DNA of 64,000 nt from Glaciibacter superstes DSM 21135 (GTDB lineage Bacteria > Actinomycetota > Actinomycetes > Actinomycetales > Microbacteriaceae): NCBI RefSeq assembly GCF_000421145.1, contig NZ_ATWH01000011.1, positions 152,291-216,290 on the forward strand, given 5' to 3'. The position numbers and the translations under genes are program-made. Positions within the stretch are counted from its first letter, which is position 1, and the number at the start of each line of letters is the position of its first letter. This document shows, one piece after another, positions 1 to 9,327 of the stretch. The notes under the pieces were generated by a model. It saw nothing but the letters and a program-made list of their open reading frames with translations. It searched no databases and was not told the origin of the DNA.

Positions 1-1515
1 TCGAAAACTGCTGCATCCCGGACGACGCCCTCCAAGACGGCTGCCTCCAAAACGGCCGCCTCCAAAGCAGCCGCCGCGAAGGCTGCCACCGCAAAGTCGG
101 CTGCGGCGACGGCAGGCGCAGCGAAGACTGCGGCATCAAAATCAGAAGCAACAAAGTCGACCACCGCACGATTGACGGCCGCGAAGTCGACAGCTGCCAA
201 GACAGCCGCTGCCAAGACGACCGCCGCGAAGGCCGCCTCTCTGAAATCTGCGGCCGAGAAGTCCACTGCGGCCAGGGCGAACGCCGCAAAGTCCGCCGAG
301 GCGCGCAACACGTCGGCTGAGAAGTCGACGGCGGCACGGAGTGCGGCAGCCAAGGCAGCGGCTGCTGCACGGGCACGAACGGACAAGACCGCCCGATCCG
401 TTGCAGACTCTGCCGCTGCAGCGGAACCGCAGCGGACAGCCGCACTTGCCGAGGCGCCTGGGCGAACTGTTGCAGAGCGCCACGGGCCAGAGGCGACGAC
501 GATGCCGAAGGTTGCCGAAACGAAGGCTGCCGAAACGAAGTTCGCAGAACTCGAGTTCGCAGAACCCGAGATCTTCGAGCCGAACATCGCGGCCACAGAA
601 ACTGCAGTGCTGAAAATTGCAGAGCCGGATATTGCAGAGCCGAGGACTTCAGAGCCGACGGCGGCTCCCGACGTCAAGCCCGCTCTCAAGCCGGTTGCAA
701 AGCGCACTCCTCGCGCTGCGGCCAGGAAGAAACCGGCGCCAGTCGATAAGTCCGCTCCTGTTGTGCTATCGGTGTCGAACCTGGAGAAGCGCTTCGGGCA
801 GAACGTCGCGGTCGCGGGTGTCGACCTTGAGGTACGCGCCGGTTCGTTCTTCGGCATCGTGGGTCCGAACGGCGCCGGAAAGACCACGACGCTCTCGATG
901 ATCACCGGCCTGCTGCGCCCGGACACCGGCAGCATCCGCGTACACGGCATCGATGTGTGGGCAGACCCGCTGGCCGCCAAGCGCATCATCGGCGTGCTTC
1001 CAGACCGGCTCCGTCTGTTCGACCGGCTGACCGGCGCACAGTTGCTCTATTACGCCGGCATCCTTCGCGGACTCGACGACGAGACGGTGCGCTCGCGCTC
1101 GGCAGACCTTGCGGCGGCTTTCGGGCTCGACGATGCTCTGGGCCGGCTTGTCGCTGATTACTCGGCAGGCATGACGAAGAAGATTGCCCTGGCCTGCGCG
1201 ATGATCCATTCACCGCGGGTACTGGTTCTCGATGAGCCGTTCGAATCGGTCGACCCGGTCTCTGCCGTCAACGTCACGGAGATCCTGCAGAAGTACGTGG
1301 CGAGCGGCGGCACCGTGGTGCTCTCCAGTCACGGCATGGACCTCATTCAACGCGTCTGCGATAACGTTGCGATCATCGTTCAGGGTTCCGTGCTCGCCAG
1401 CGGCACCATCGACGAGGTCAGGGGCGCGATGTCGCTGGAAGAGAAGTTCGTTGAACTCGCAGGAGGGCGAAAAGTCGCGGAAGGCATGGAGTGGTTGCAC
1501 AGTTTCTCGGACTGA
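1..1515 (+). CDS. ABC transporter ATP-binding protein with long Ala/Lys-rich N-terminus (5' partial)
   Basis: The reading frame is open to the left window edge, so the true start lies outside; 504 residues are visible. The first ~250 residues are low complexity, first A/K/S/T-rich in a histone-H1-like pattern, then E/P/A-rich. From about residue 254 a normal ABC ATPase follows: Walker A GPNGAGKTT (about 288-296), signature YSAGMTKKIAL, Walker B VLVLDEP and an SSHGMD switch, closest in style to ABC-2 exporter ATPases. It overlaps the downstream permease gene, which argues for one exporter that couples ATP hydrolysis at the inner membrane face to export of an unknown substrate. The basic tail could bind DNA, RNA or acidic polymers, but that is speculation. 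The internal TTG at 172 is not needed as a start. Confidence 0.85.
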   Translation, partial: SKTAASRTTPSKTAASKTAASKAAAAKAATAKSAAATAGAAKTAASKSEATKSTTARLTAAKSTAAKTAAAKTTAAKAASLKSAAEKSTAARANAAKSAEARNTSAEKSTAARSAAAKAAAAARARTDKTARSVADSAAAAEPQRTAALAEAPGRTVAERHGPEATTMPKVAETKAAETKFAELEFAEPEIFEPNIAATETAVLKIAEPDIAEPRTSEPTAAPDVKPALKPVAKRTPRAAARKKPAPVDKSAPVVLSVSNLEKRFGQNVAVAGVDLEVRAGSFFGIVGPNGAGKTTTLSMITGLLRPDTGSIRVHGIDVWADPLAAKRIIGVLPDRLRLFDRLTGAQLLYYAGILRGLDDETVRSRSADLAAAFGLDDALGRLVADYSAGMTKKIALACAMIHSPRVLVLDEPFESVDPVSAVNVTEILQKYVASGGTVVLSSHGMDLIQRVCDNVAIIVQGSVLASGTIDEVRGAMSLEEKFVELAGGRKVAEGMEWLHSFSD

Positions 1516-3065
1516 AGCTCCGACTCCTCGCCAACCTGTTCCGGCGGAGCCCATGGCGGGTTGTCGGCCTGGCGATCGGCCTTCTCTATGGTCTTGCCGT
1601 CGCCATTGCCGTCGTCGTCTTCCTGATCACGTTGCGCTTTGTCGGTGACGTCGAGGTCATTCGCACCTGGATGATCCTCGTCGGCTCGCTGGTCGTTCTC
1701 GGCTTCTTCGTCGTGCCCCTTGTGCTCGGAATCGACGACAGCATGGATCCTCGGAAATTCGCCCTCTTCGGCGTCCCAAACCGCAGCCTGTCGTTCGCGC
1801 TCGCCGTGTCGGCACTCATCGGAGTGCCGGCGGTCATGCTCGCCCTTGTGCTGATCGGCACCGTCGTCACCTGGTCGCGTGGTTTCGGCGAGACCATCCT
1901 CGCGCTCGTCGCCGCAGCGATTCTCCTTGCCACCTGCCTTCTGGCGTCACGGGTCAGTACGGGGTTGGCGGGGCTGCTGCTGTCCACCCGTCGCTCCCGT
2001 GAGTTCTCCGGGGTCATCGGCATCCTCCTGCTCGTACTCGCGGCGCCGATCGTGGTCGTGATTCTCACGATCGACTGGGGCACAGAAGGCGCTGGCATTC
2101 TCACAGACGTGGCCGGGGTGCTCGGCTGGACGCCCCTCGGCGCCGCGTGGGCGGTGCCCGCCGATGCATCGTCTGGCGACTGGGGGCCGGCCATACTCAA
2201 GCTGCTCATCGCCACACTGACCCTGGGTGTGCTCTGGCTTTGGTGGCAGGGACTGGTCGCGCGCATGCTGGTCACACCGGGGCGTGAAGCGAATCTGAAG
2301 CAGTACTCCGGACTCGGCTGGTTCGACCGGATGCCGCACAACGCGCTCGGTGCCATCGCGGCACGCAGCATCACCTACTGGGGCAGGGATTCGCGTTACT
2401 GGGTCGCGCTCATCATGATCCCGATCGTTCCGGTGCTCGTTGTGCTTCCGCTGACCATTGCCGGAATACCGGCCAACTATCTCGCCCTGTTGCCGGTACC
2501 GCTGATGTGTGTGTTCCTGGGATGGACGATGCACAACGATGTCGCCTACGACAACACGGCAATCTGGCTACACGTCGCATCCGGAACCCGAGGTGTCGCC
2601 GACCGCATCGGCCGTCTGGTTCCTGCTTTGTTCGCCGGCATCCTGGTCATCGGCCTCGGATCGGCCATCAGCGTGTATTTCTTCGGCGACTGGGCGGCCC
2701 TCGCGTCTGTACTTGGTGTCAGCACCTGCATCCTGCTCGCTGGCCTCGGGTTCTCCAGCTACACCTCCGCGCGCTTCCCGTACCCCGCGACCAAACCGGG
2801 TGACAGCCCGTTCGCCCAACCACAGGCCACCGATACGGCAGCGGCCATCGTGCAGTCCCTCAGCTTCGCCGGAACGATCATCCTGTCTCTCCCGGCGCTC
2901 ATCTTCGCCATCCTCGGAATCTTCTCAGACCCAGCGTGGCACCTGGCCGCCCTGTATGCAGGGGTCGGCGTGGGACTGCTGGCTGTGTGTGCCGGAATCT
3001 GGCTCGGTTCGCGCGCCTTCGAACGACGCGGCCCCGAGATGCTCGCCTCCGCCGTACGCGCGTAG
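1491..3065 (+). CDS. ABC-type exporter permease, polytopic membrane protein
   Basis: This 524-aa protein is very hydrophobic, with roughly a dozen predicted membrane helices starting near residue 25. It begins at GTG 1491, behind a GGAAGG sequence, inside the end of the ATPase gene (25-bp overlap), so the two are translationally coupled and almost certainly form one transporter. The sequence looks like the large actinobacterial ABC-2-like permeases that partner CcmA-type ATPases. No substrate-specific motif is visible. Its stop codon TAG is also part of a TAGGAT box that may serve as the -10 element of the next gene. Confidence 0.75.
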   Translation: MVAQFLGLKLRLLANLFRRSPWRVVGLAIGLLYGLAVAIAVVVFLITLRFVGDVEVIRTWMILVGSLVVLGFFVVPLVLGIDDSMDPRKFALFGVPNRSLSFALAVSALIGVPAVMLALVLIGTVVTWSRGFGETILALVAAAILLATCLLASRVSTGLAGLLLSTRRSREFSGVIGILLLVLAAPIVVVILTIDWGTEGAGILTDVAGVLGWTPLGAAWAVPADASSGDWGPAILKLLIATLTLGVLWLWWQGLVARMLVTPGREANLKQYSGLGWFDRMPHNALGAIAARSITYWGRDSRYWVALIMIPIVPVLVVLPLTIAGIPANYLALLPVPLMCVFLGWTMHNDVAYDNTAIWLHVASGTRGVADRIGRLVPALFAGILVIGLGSAISVYFFGDWAALASVLGVSTCILLAGLGFSSYTSARFPYPATKPGDSPFAQPQATDTAAAIVQSLSFAGTIILSLPALIFAILGIFSDPAWHLAALYAGVGVGLLAVCAGIWLGSRAFERRGPEMLASAVRA

Positions 3066-3068
3066 GAT
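3063..3068 (+). promoter_or_regulatory. Probable -10 box of a leaderless promoter
   Basis: TAGGAT ends 7 nt before the ATG at 3076, the distance expected if transcription starts at the initiation codon. It overlaps the stop codon of the upstream gene. No clear ribosome binding site precedes the ATG. Confidence 0.4.
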
Positions 3069-3075
3069 TACGGCT

Positions 3076-3363
3076 ATGACCAACGACTTCCGTGTGAGCA
3101 TTGCCGAGCCAGGAGCGCCAGGCGGCGGTACGTCGACCCTCGACAGCGAGCTCGAAGAACTGCTCGAACAGGAGCAGATCGAACCCGGTGACCACGAGCG
3201 GTTCTCGCACTACGTGCCCAAAGACAAGATTCTCCAGTCGGCCATCAGCGGCAAGCCCGTGCGCGCACTGTGCGGCAAAAAATGGCTGCCTGGCCGCGAC
3301 CCGGAGAAGTTTCCGGTGTGCCCGACCTGCAAAGCCATCTACGAGAAGATGAAGGGCGAGTAG
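3076..3363 (+). CDS. DUF3039 domain protein
   Basis: This small 95-aa protein has an acidic, Gly-rich N-terminus (residues 1-40) and a C-terminal segment with the conserved pattern ALCGKKWxPxxDPxxFPVCPTCK, which carries three cysteines that could form a zinc-binding site. This is the DUF3039 family found across actinobacteria, usually as a single gene of unknown function. It lies 10 bp after the ABC permease gene and appears to have its own leaderless start. It faces pncB tail to tail. Confidence 0.85.
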   Translation: MTNDFRVSIAEPGAPGGGTSTLDSELEELLEQEQIEPGDHERFSHYVPKDKILQSAISGKPVRALCGKKWLPGRDPEKFPVCPTCKAIYEKMKGE

Positions 3364-3379
3364 CCTCGCTCGCCCTGGC

Positions 3380-4714
3380 TCACCGGTAGATGGTGGGGAT
3401 GACCGCCTCGCCGCGGCCGAGACGGAACGCCTGGGCAGGCAGTTCCCGCATGACGGATGCGTGGTGTGCGCGAGCGCGTTCGGTTCCGGATGCGCCGAGG
3501 AATCGCTCGTCGATCGTGCCGTTGGTGACTAGCGGCACGAGGAGTTCTCGTTCCGTAGCCTGGCCTGGTGCCGTTTCCGGCTCCCCATCAGGGCCATCGC
3601 CGACCAACACCACTTCCAGGGCCGCCAGGCCGTCCGCACCGATCCGGCGCACGGCATCCTTCCGGCCACCGATCGAGACCTTCGACGTCGAGGTCTTGGC
3701 GACCGGAACCCACGCTCCATCGTCATCCGTGTGTGCGACCAGCTTGTAGACCATGCCGGCCGCCGGCGAGCCCGACCCGGTGACAACGGATGTGCCGACG
3801 CCGAACGAGTCGACAGGGGAACCGGAAAGGGCGGCGATCGCGTACTCGTCTAGGTCGCTGGTGACCGTGATCTTCGTGTTCACGGCGCCGAGGTCGTCGA
3901 GCTGGGCGCGTGCGGCGGCGACCACTGTCGGCAGGTCGCCGGAGTCGATGCGGATGGAGCCGAGACCGGTTCCTGCGACTTTCACCGCCAGTTCGATGCC
4001 GTGTGCGATGTCGTAGGTGTCGACCAGGAGAGTGGTGTCGGTACCGAAAGCCTTCACCTGCGCACGGAAGGCGTCTTCTTCGCTGTCGTGAAGGAGGGTG
4101 AACGAATGGGCGGCTGTGCCCATCGTTGGAACACCCCAGCTGCGACCCGCCTCGAGGTTGCTGGTTGCCGCGAAACCAGCGATGTAGGCGGCTCGTGCGG
4201 CGGCCACCGCGGCGTACTCGCTGGTGCGCCGGGAGCCCATCTCCGCGATCGGTCGTCCGAGGCTCACCGAGACCATGCGGGCAGCGGCACTGGCGACGGA
4301 GGTGTCGTAGTTGAGCACACTGAGCACGATCGTCTCCAGGATCACCCCTTCGGCGAAGGTGCCTTCGACCACCAGTAACGGCGAACCGGGGAAGTACGCC
4401 TCGCCCTCCTGGTAGCCCCAGATGTTCCCTGCGAAGGAATAGTCCGCCAGCCAGTCAAGGGTCGGCTGTCGAACGACGTCGTTGTCCCTCAGCCAGGTGA
4501 GTTCGGCGTCTGTGAACCTGAACTGCCTGATCTGCTCGAGCAGGCGGCCGGTGCCGGCCACCACGCCGTACCTGCGGCCGTTCGGGAGCCGCCTGGCGAA
4601 GGCCTCGAACATGCACCGGCGATCAGCAGTGCCGCTCTCGATGGCGGCATCCACCATGGTGAGCTCGTAGCGATCGGTGCGAAGGGCTGAGGATTCGGTC
4701 ACGCCAGAAAGCAT
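3380..4714 (-). CDS. pncB: Nicotinate phosphoribosyltransferase
   Basis: This 444-aa protein catalyses the ATP-assisted condensation of nicotinate with PRPP to nicotinate mononucleotide, the entry step of the Preiss-Handler NAD salvage route. Family features are the N-terminal TDRYELTM substrate loop, the EGTF and GxRR regions, and PTMGTAAHSF with the phosphorylatable His at about residue 203. The SGDL phosphate-binding region and a GVGT(S/N) motif follow. The length is normal for the family. ATG 4714 is used here; GTG 4702, which gives VTESSALRTDRYE, is an equally plausible start. It converges with DUF3039. Confidence 0.93.
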   Translation of the reverse strand: MLSGVTESSALRTDRYELTMVDAAIESGTADRRCMFEAFARRLPNGRRYGVVAGTGRLLEQIRQFRFTDAELTWLRDNDVVRQPTLDWLADYSFAGNIWGYQEGEAYFPGSPLLVVEGTFAEGVILETIVLSVLNYDTSVASAAARMVSVSLGRPIAEMGSRRTSEYAAVAAARAAYIAGFAATSNLEAGRSWGVPTMGTAAHSFTLLHDSEEDAFRAQVKAFGTDTTLLVDTYDIAHGIELAVKVAGTGLGSIRIDSGDLPTVVAAARAQLDDLGAVNTKITVTSDLDEYAIAALSGSPVDSFGVGTSVVTGSGSPAAGMVYKLVAHTDDDGAWVPVAKTSTSKVSIGGRKDAVRRIGADGLAALEVVLVGDGPDGEPETAPGQATERELLVPLVTNGTIDERFLGASGTERARAHHASVMRELPAQAFRLGRGEAVIPTIYR

Positions 4715-4793
4715 ATCCGGCGCATGGGTTGTCGTACGTCGGCTGTCGAAGGTCGGCTGTCGTAGGTTCGCTGACGTAGGTCGGGCAGCACCA

Positions 4794-7700
4794 CTATCGC
4801 AGTGCCGAGATGCGCAGCACGATCGACTTCAGGTTCTGGATGCGCTGTTCATAGCGCGCCGCGAGCACGATCAACAGGACGCCGCCGGCGCCGAGCCATA
4901 GCCACCACGGAACCGCGCCGTAGGCGACGGAGATCCACGGCCACAACTGGGCGACGGCGTGAATCAGAAGAACAACGGCACCGATGAGGAATGGCGCCTG
5001 GAGCCTGCGCACAGCGCCCACCACGAGCACGGCGATGGCGAGCACGCCCAGTGCGACCACCCGCCAAAGCGGGTTCGAGTCCAGATCGAGCAGGAGGGAG
5101 GGCGCAAGCAGGACGAGGAGCCCCGGTGCCAGCCACGGCCAGCTGCGCGCCTTCACAGCGGCGTCCAGGTGCAACCATCCTGTTGTGAGGAGTGCCAGCG
5201 CGATGGGAACGGTGACGATCTCCAGCGGATCGGGTGCCCCACGGGTGAAGCCGGCAACCGCAGCGGCGGCAGCTGATGCAATGGCCACCCACGCGACAGG
5301 TACCGTCCACGGTCGCCGGTTGTACCAGAAGGCGCACACGTGCAGAGCGGCGAAGAGCCACGCTAGCAGGCCGATACGGATCGTGGTCAGCTGCGAGTAA
5401 TCGAGAGCGCCGATCTCGACGATGAGAATGCCGAGGATGGACGCGATCACGAGCACGGTTGCGACGACTGTCCTGGTGTCTCGTGTCGCTCGGGCGTCTC
5501 CAGGCTCGCCATCGTCTTGCGCGGTGCCGGTGCGTACGATCAGCGTCGCGGCAATCATGACGAGGAATGCGGCCGGGAGCAGCCAGCCCTCCACCCGGGC
5601 ATCCGCCTCGGTGCCGGGAGCAGACAACAGCGGCAGAAGCTGGCCCGCTGCGGTGACAACGACGGCGATGAGCCCGACAACAAAGGCCGGCCAGGCGAAG
5701 GACTGCCAGCGCGGTCGGTTGCAAAGCAGCGCGCCGGCAATGGTGACCAGTCCACCGACAATGAGCACGAGCACGGGCCTGAGCACTGTGCCGTCTGATG
5801 CGACTGTGCCGTCTGATGCGACCGTGCCGTCTGACGAGACGAGAGCGCTCGGCACCAGCCCGATCACGAGGGCAATGGATGCGAGCGCCGTGCTCGCGCG
5901 TGAGCGCAACCGCGTGCTCTGTGCATCCGTGCTCTGTGCATCCGTACTCTGGGCATCCGTGTGCCTGACCAGCAGAACGGCCGCCACGATCGCCACCAAC
6001 GCGGGTGCGGCGAGCCAGGCGTCGAAGCGGAGATCCGTTGTGCCACCCAGGTCTGCGGTGCTGAACAAGCGACTTGACTGGCTGATCGAGACTGCGAGGA
6101 GGCCGATCGCGCCCGCCAGACCTGCGGCTCCGAGATAGTGCGACCGGCTAGGCGTCCACCGCACCGCGCAGGCAACAAGCAGAAGCACGCCGGCAACAAC
6201 CCCGACGACCAGGGCTTTGAATGGTGGTTCGATCGGCGCAAGTACGGCGATCGGCACGAGGGCCAGCACCAGCGCGACGAAGACCAGCAACGCTGCGACC
6301 GGACTGGTCGCCGCGTTGCGATCGACACGACCGAAGCGGCGGATCAGGTACGCCACGATGAGCAGAAGCGCTGCCACCGGCAGCACATACGCCTCGACAG
6401 CTTCGGTGCCGCTACTGTCAAGACCCATCCAGAGCGCTGCAGTTGCCAGAACGATTGAGACCCAACCGAGGTGACGACGGGGTGACCGGGAAGCGAACAA
6501 TCCGTCGTCCGCACACGCTGCGACCAGGGCCGTCAGAGCGGCCATCAGGAGTACCAACCAGGCCAGAGTCGAATCGGTTACCACGATGAGAGAAGACATC
6601 GCTGCGAAGAACACAGCGGGAACGAGCACGAGCGCGGCGCCGATCTCCAGAGCGATGCGGATGCGCACGCCCTGCTCTGGGCCGCTGTGGCTCTCATCAC
6701 TCGGTCTCGTATCGCTTCGGGATGCGAATCGGCCCACAAGCGCCGCGACAACAACAAGAAGGGCAACGGCCGGTGCGACGACGACACGCACTTCTGTCGT
6801 CGTACCCAACGCGTCGGCTACCGAGTCCGCGAGTAGCAGCGCGGCGAAGGCGACGGCGGCGGCCGCGACCAGGCGCTCCACTTTGAGTGCGTACAGGGCG
6901 CCACGGAGAACCCACACGATCGCCGCGGCCAGGAGAAGGGCGGCGCGCACTATTGAGGCGACAGGTTCAGGCTGTAGCAGCCCTGCCTGTTCCTGTGCAT
7001 CCAGATTGGGTACGAGGGCGCCGACGTCCACAGTGAGGGCCACGATTGTGGGCAGGAGCAACGTCCAGAAGGCCCACCGGCGTTCTAGGGGTGTGAGCGC
7101 TCCACGCGCCACGATCGCAATGATGAGCTGAAGGATGCCGGTGGCCAGAGCGAGGCCCGCAACACTGTTGACCAGGCTTGCGTCCACCCCAGGGTGAGCG
7201 GCCAGCATCAGCGCCAATGGCGCGTACGCGGCAGCGATCATGGTGAGGACAATGGCAACGGAAAGCAGGATCGCTCGCGCTGGGCCGGCAGGCCCCGCGA
7301 GATACCTCGCACAGAATGCGGCGACAACCGCAGACACCGATCCGATCCACCACGTATCCGTGCTGGCCCAACTGACGAGGTAGCCGATGGCAACCGCGCC
7401 GGCAAAAAGAGCGATGAGGTGCGGTCGGAAGCTGCCGATCTCCACGCGTCGAATGAGGGCTGTCAGAAGCACGATGAGAGCGGCAGCGCCGAGCAGCAGG
7501 TAGCCGGCCAGTACCAGGACAAGTACTCCGGCCAGGGCAGGGAGCAGCAGAATGACGACCACGGCCAGCCAACCGACCCAACCACGCCTGGGCGCGAGTA
7601 GCCGCGCGGCGCCCCAGAACAGAATGGTCAGGGCGCCGACTGCGGCGAGGGCCAGGACGGCCCAGATGTTCTCAGCACGGGGTTCCGAGACCGGGCTGCC

Positions 7701-9290
7701 TGCGCCCGTCACTCCTCGTGCAACGGACTCCGCCAACGGAAACACTGCGTAACCAGCGGTGAGCAGGGCGAAAAGCCCCGCGAAGGCCGCCGCGGTGATG
7801 CCGGCGCTCATCGTCGGGGCGCGAAGTCGACCATTCGATTGCCGCCTGACGAGCGCCTCAGCCGAGAGCGCAAGCACGACGGCGACGACGATCGGGGCAG
7901 TGACGGCGAGGGTCACATCCTCCAGACGCGTTGCGAGAGCGGGGGCGACGGCAACCAGGGCGAACGCGCCCAGTGCTGCGGCAGCCGACGCGAAGAAGCG
8001 CGCTGCGCCACCAGGGGCTTGGCCGACTCTCAGCACTGACCGTTCGACGGAGATAGTGGGTGAAATCGGCCGAATCGATCCTGATTCGCCCAGAATCTCC
8101 GTCGAACGGTCGTGAACGGGGCCAGCGAGTGCCACCCGGACATGGGCAAAGGCGACCAGGCCAACGACCAGCAGTGACCAGAGTGGCGCCCAGTCGGATT
8201 CCGATTCCACAGCGAAGGCAACCAGCACCGCCCCGACCAGGGAGAACCCTCCGATGGAGTACAGAATGACGCGTTCCGCCTTCTGCCCCGTGTGGGTGAA
8301 GCGATGCAGCAACGCCGCAATCGCAGCACCGGCAAAGAGCAGGAACCAGCGTGTGGTGGTGTCGAGGTTCGGGGTGAGCCCAGCGAAGAGCAGACCGAGT
8401 CCGGGCGGAGCAGCGGCGAATCCGGCCACGCTGGCCACCCGGAGACCAGAAAGCGCGTGCCAGCCGAGGAACAGGGCGGCGCAGACGAGCAGGGCAATTC
8501 CCCAGTACAGTGGCCCGTCGGTGTCACCCAGCCCGAACATGTTGTTCTGCCTGATCGCCCAGGCGTCGAGCACCACCAGCACAACGGCGAGTGCGCCGAT
8601 GCCCTCCGCCGTTGCGACGAGGTGTTTGCGGCGCAGGACGGCGGCGGTCGCGAGGGCGGCAGCGGTGAGCAGCCCGACGATCGCGGAGCGGAACTCAAGA
8701 CCGGCGAGCAGCCAGGCGACCGTGAGGAAGAAGATAGCGGCAATGCTGACCAGAGAGACTCCGACGATGAGCAGCACGATCTGCACGCTGGAGCGCTTCG
8801 ACTGGCGCGCGGTCCCGGTGGGTATGGCGGGCTGCGCGGCTGGCAGAGCAGCAGGAGCAGGTGGTGATGCAAGAGGCGCGGCCAGCGGGGGAGCCGCTAC
8901 CTGCGACGCTTCCTGCGGCGCGCCGGCAGCGGGCGGGATCGGAAGCGGGGCCGGAGCCTGGATGGCACGTCCCGGTGCCTGCTTCTCGGCGTACGCGCGC
9001 TGCGCGTGCGCGACATCAAAACGGATGCGTCCGATGATCGACGCGCGCTCGTTCAGCGACGCCGCGGCATCCGTCGACGCTTTCAACAGCTGTGCTGCCG
9101 CCGGATGACGCAGGTCGAGCCCGCACGACGTGCAGACCTGGCCTGGAAGCGTCGTGAAGCAGGCAGGGCAGAGTGCGGAATCGGTGAGCGCGGCGGCGTT
9201 CTCCGGCCAGATGATTCGACCGACGTACCTCGCATAACCGTCGTCAGATGGTGTTTCCGGCAACGCTTCCCCCGATCGGCCCGTGATCAC
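4794..9290 (-). CDS. Giant polytopic membrane protein, SCO7613 C-terminal-domain type
   Basis: This 1498-aa protein starts at GTG 9290. The N-terminus carries a zinc-ribbon-like CPACFTTLPGQVCTSCG motif (about residues 41-57), followed by a soluble helical part and a P/A-rich linker. From about residue 170 to the end there are several dozen hydrophobic helices arranged in pairs. This matches actinobacterial proteins annotated as SCO7613 C-terminal-domain membrane proteins, related in style to DUF2157 proteins and of unknown function. Two short in-frame repeats, TDAQS and SDGTVA, lie in loops near residues 1110-1180. It is divergent from murI. A membrane scaffold or sensor is possible, but nothing in the sequence fixes the role. 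Confidence 0.8.
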   Translation of the reverse strand: MITGRSGEALPETPSDDGYARYVGRIIWPENAAALTDSALCPACFTTLPGQVCTSCGLDLRHPAAAQLLKASTDAAASLNERASIIGRIRFDVAHAQRAYAEKQAPGRAIQAPAPLPIPPAAGAPQEASQVAAPPLAAPLASPPAPAALPAAQPAIPTGTARQSKRSSVQIVLLIVGVSLVSIAAIFFLTVAWLLAGLEFRSAIVGLLTAAALATAAVLRRKHLVATAEGIGALAVVLVVLDAWAIRQNNMFGLGDTDGPLYWGIALLVCAALFLGWHALSGLRVASVAGFAAAPPGLGLLFAGLTPNLDTTTRWFLLFAGAAIAALLHRFTHTGQKAERVILYSIGGFSLVGAVLVAFAVESESDWAPLWSLLVVGLVAFAHVRVALAGPVHDRSTEILGESGSIRPISPTISVERSVLRVGQAPGGAARFFASAAAALGAFALVAVAPALATRLEDVTLAVTAPIVVAVVLALSAEALVRRQSNGRLRAPTMSAGITAAAFAGLFALLTAGYAVFPLAESVARGVTGAGSPVSEPRAENIWAVLALAAVGALTILFWGAARLLAPRRGWVGWLAVVVILLLPALAGVLVLVLAGYLLLGAAALIVLLTALIRRVEIGSFRPHLIALFAGAVAIGYLVSWASTDTWWIGSVSAVVAAFCARYLAGPAGPARAILLSVAIVLTMIAAAYAPLALMLAAHPGVDASLVNSVAGLALATGILQLIIAIVARGALTPLERRWAFWTLLLPTIVALTVDVGALVPNLDAQEQAGLLQPEPVASIVRAALLLAAAIVWVLRGALYALKVERLVAAAAVAFAALLLADSVADALGTTTEVRVVVAPAVALLVVVAALVGRFASRSDTRPSDESHSGPEQGVRIRIALEIGAALVLVPAVFFAAMSSLIVVTDSTLAWLVLLMAALTALVAACADDGLFASRSPRRHLGWVSIVLATAALWMGLDSSGTEAVEAYVLPVAALLLIVAYLIRRFGRVDRNAATSPVAALLVFVALVLALVPIAVLAPIEPPFKALVVGVVAGVLLLVACAVRWTPSRSHYLGAAGLAGAIGLLAVSISQSSRLFSTADLGGTTDLRFDAWLAAPALVAIVAAVLLVRHTDAQSTDAQSTDAQSTRLRSRASTALASIALVIGLVPSALVSSDGTVASDGTVASDGTVLRPVLVLIVGGLVTIAGALLCNRPRWQSFAWPAFVVGLIAVVVTAAGQLLPLLSAPGTEADARVEGWLLPAAFLVMIAATLIVRTGTAQDDGEPGDARATRDTRTVVATVLVIASILGILIVEIGALDYSQLTTIRIGLLAWLFAALHVCAFWYNRRPWTVPVAWVAIASAAAAAVAGFTRGAPDPLEIVTVPIALALLTTGWLHLDAAVKARSWPWLAPGLLVLLAPSLLLDLDSNPLWRVVALGVLAIAVLVVGAVRRLQAPFLIGAVVLLIHAVAQLWPWISVAYGAVPWWLWLGAGGVLLIVLAARYEQRIQNLKSIVLRISALR
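5785..5838 (+). repeat. Three tandem copies of an 18-bp unit inside the giant membrane protein gene
   Basis: The unit ACTGTGCCGTCTGATGCG occurs twice exactly, and a third copy has three changes. On the coding (minus) strand it encodes a repeated SDGTVA hexapeptide in a loop, so copy-number changes keep the frame. Confidence 0.85.
5914..5958 (+). repeat. Three tandem copies of a 15-bp unit inside the giant membrane protein gene
   Basis: GTGCTCTGTGCATCC occurs twice exactly, and a third copy has two changes. It encodes repeated TDAQS pentapeptides on the minus strand, again preserving frame. Confidence 0.85.
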
Positions 9291-9313
9291 AGGTTAGCGG
9301 GAGATGGCGCGAC

Positions 9314-9319
9314 TAAGCT
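9314..9319 (+). promoter_or_regulatory. Probable -10 box of murI (leaderless)
   Basis: TAAGCT ends 8 nt before GTG 9328, and no Shine-Dalgarno sequence is visible there. This supports GTG 9328 rather than the ATG at 9304 as the start of murI. Confidence 0.45.
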
Positions 9320-9327
9320 TGCTCAAC

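Noticed and set aside
142..483. Opposite-strand and alternative-frame ORFs across GC-rich genes (here as an example)
   Set aside because: They are shadows of real genes with Arg-, Pro- and Gly-rich composition typical of wrong frames in high-GC DNA.
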